A stretch of 64,000 nt of DNA from Lumbricus terrestris (Eukaryota > Annelida > Clitellata > Crassiclitellata > Lumbricidae), in the NCBI GenBank assembly GCA_949752735.1, contig OX457037.1:32126466-32190465 (forward strand), written 5' to 3'. The notes beneath the pieces were generated by a model that was given only the letters and a program-made list of their open reading frames with translations, was not told where the DNA came from and searched no databases. Below, in pieces: positions 63,461 through 64,000 of the stretch; the first letter of the stretch is position 1; every line of letters starts with the position of its first letter. The translations under genes were made by a program, and so were the position numbers.

Positions 63461-63773
63461 CCCTCTCCTTATCCACTCCTCTCAGTCGCTTATCTCCAGT
63501 GCAACGCCCGCTCCATCCAGCGGGGGGTCGGGGGTCGGATGAAAGAACGGGACGTCGATGATACGATGCATGGAAGAAAGACGGACTGATACAGATTAGG
63601 ACTTGAAAGCGGGCTCTTTTGATGCAACGATCGCCGATAATTATATCAGGAGAGGAGAGACTATAGTCACTGTAGACTCATTAGTCTCATTAGTCTTGTA
63701 TTCATCTACTTTCATTTACTCTGTGAATTATTATCCTAACGGCGCTATGGAAGTGATTAGATTAGATTAGATT

Positions 63774-63848
63774 AGTATCTTCCTTGATGTAGCTAAAGCC
63801 TTTGATTCCGTAAATCATCACATTTTGATCAAAAAACTTTACAACTAT
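63774..63848 (+). pseudogene. Reverse transcriptase fragment (non-LTR retrotransposon)
   Basis: The frame SIFLDVAKAFDSVNHHILIKKLYNY is the RT block with the first catalytic Asp (FLDxxKAFDxVxHxxLxxKL). It is cut on the left by ATTAG repeats (63757-63775) and on the right by a 47-bp sequence duplicated from 63065-63110. Only this block survives in the window. Confidence 0.85.
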
Positions 63849-64000
63849 GCCTCGACCATCCTAACGTCCTCCTCGCGCTGTTTTTTTAGCTGTATCTATT
63901 TTGCTCATCTACACTAATTCCTATCTCTATCCGGTCAGCTATACTAGTCTCTTATTTATCCTTATTTAACCTACTGGAATTTAAATTGGACGTCTTCTTA

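Noticed and set aside
63370..63561. Leucine-rich frame resembling a signal peptide
   Set aside because: Leucines come from a CTC repeat; no support downstream.

Overview
This is metazoan nuclear DNA, almost certainly from an invertebrate. Two conserved animal genes are split by GT-AG introns of about 0.5-2.7 kb. They sit in AT-rich DNA crowded with microsatellites, minisatellites, tRNA-derived SINEs, 3' ends of non-LTR retrotransposons and small hAT-like DNA elements. I see no operons, phage, plasmid or CRISPR features. The phylum cannot be fixed from the sequence. Introns of about 1 kb argue against a very compact genome, and the repeat mix resembles marine lophotrochozoan, echinoderm or amphioxus genomes.

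Gene 1, minus strand, left edge: the first two coding exons of an A-type plexin (2889-2450 and 1307-543). They encode a signal peptide and about 400 residues of the sema domain. The rest of the gene runs off the left end. Its 5' untranslated exon lies at an unknown place to the right.

Gene 2, plus strand, 29.6-43.9 kb: a complete PTPN14/PTPN21 (Pez) type FERM-domain protein tyrosine phosphatase. Eleven coding exons join in frame to 1,232 residues. An N-terminal FERM domain is followed by a long linker with two PPxY motifs and internal repeats, then a C-terminal phosphatase domain with WPD and HCSAGVGRTG. The linker and the whole catalytic domain are in one 2.66-kb exon. The two genes are divergent, with about 27 kb between their first coding exons.

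Other regions: 3-29 kb is non-coding by anything I can support and holds microsatellites, 21-, 24- and 25-bp minisatellites, SINEs and two or three small hAT-like elements. 44-49 kb holds the likely 3' UTR, a SINE and diverged tandem repeats. 49.4 kb has a possible first coding exon of an unknown gene. 50-53 kb is dominated by a 1.4-kb tetranucleotide-based satellite, followed at 52.97-53.2 kb by a promoter-like block (NRF-1-like sites, TATA box, GGGGC repeats). 53.8-59.1 kb holds several DNA elements with intact target-site duplications, one nested in another. 59-64 kb is simple repeats and retrotransposon scraps, including a reverse transcriptase fragment near the right edge.

The plexin (guidance receptor) and Pez phosphatase (junction/Hippo-linked) have no sequence-evident joint function. 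Their neighbourhood is mainly of syntenic interest. The best second-look items are the triplicated splice donor in the phosphatase gene, the hAT-like elements with perfect 8-bp duplications, the palindromic nested element at 57.7-59.1 kb, and the SINE/LINE tail partnership. I found no candidate for an undescribed multi-gene system.
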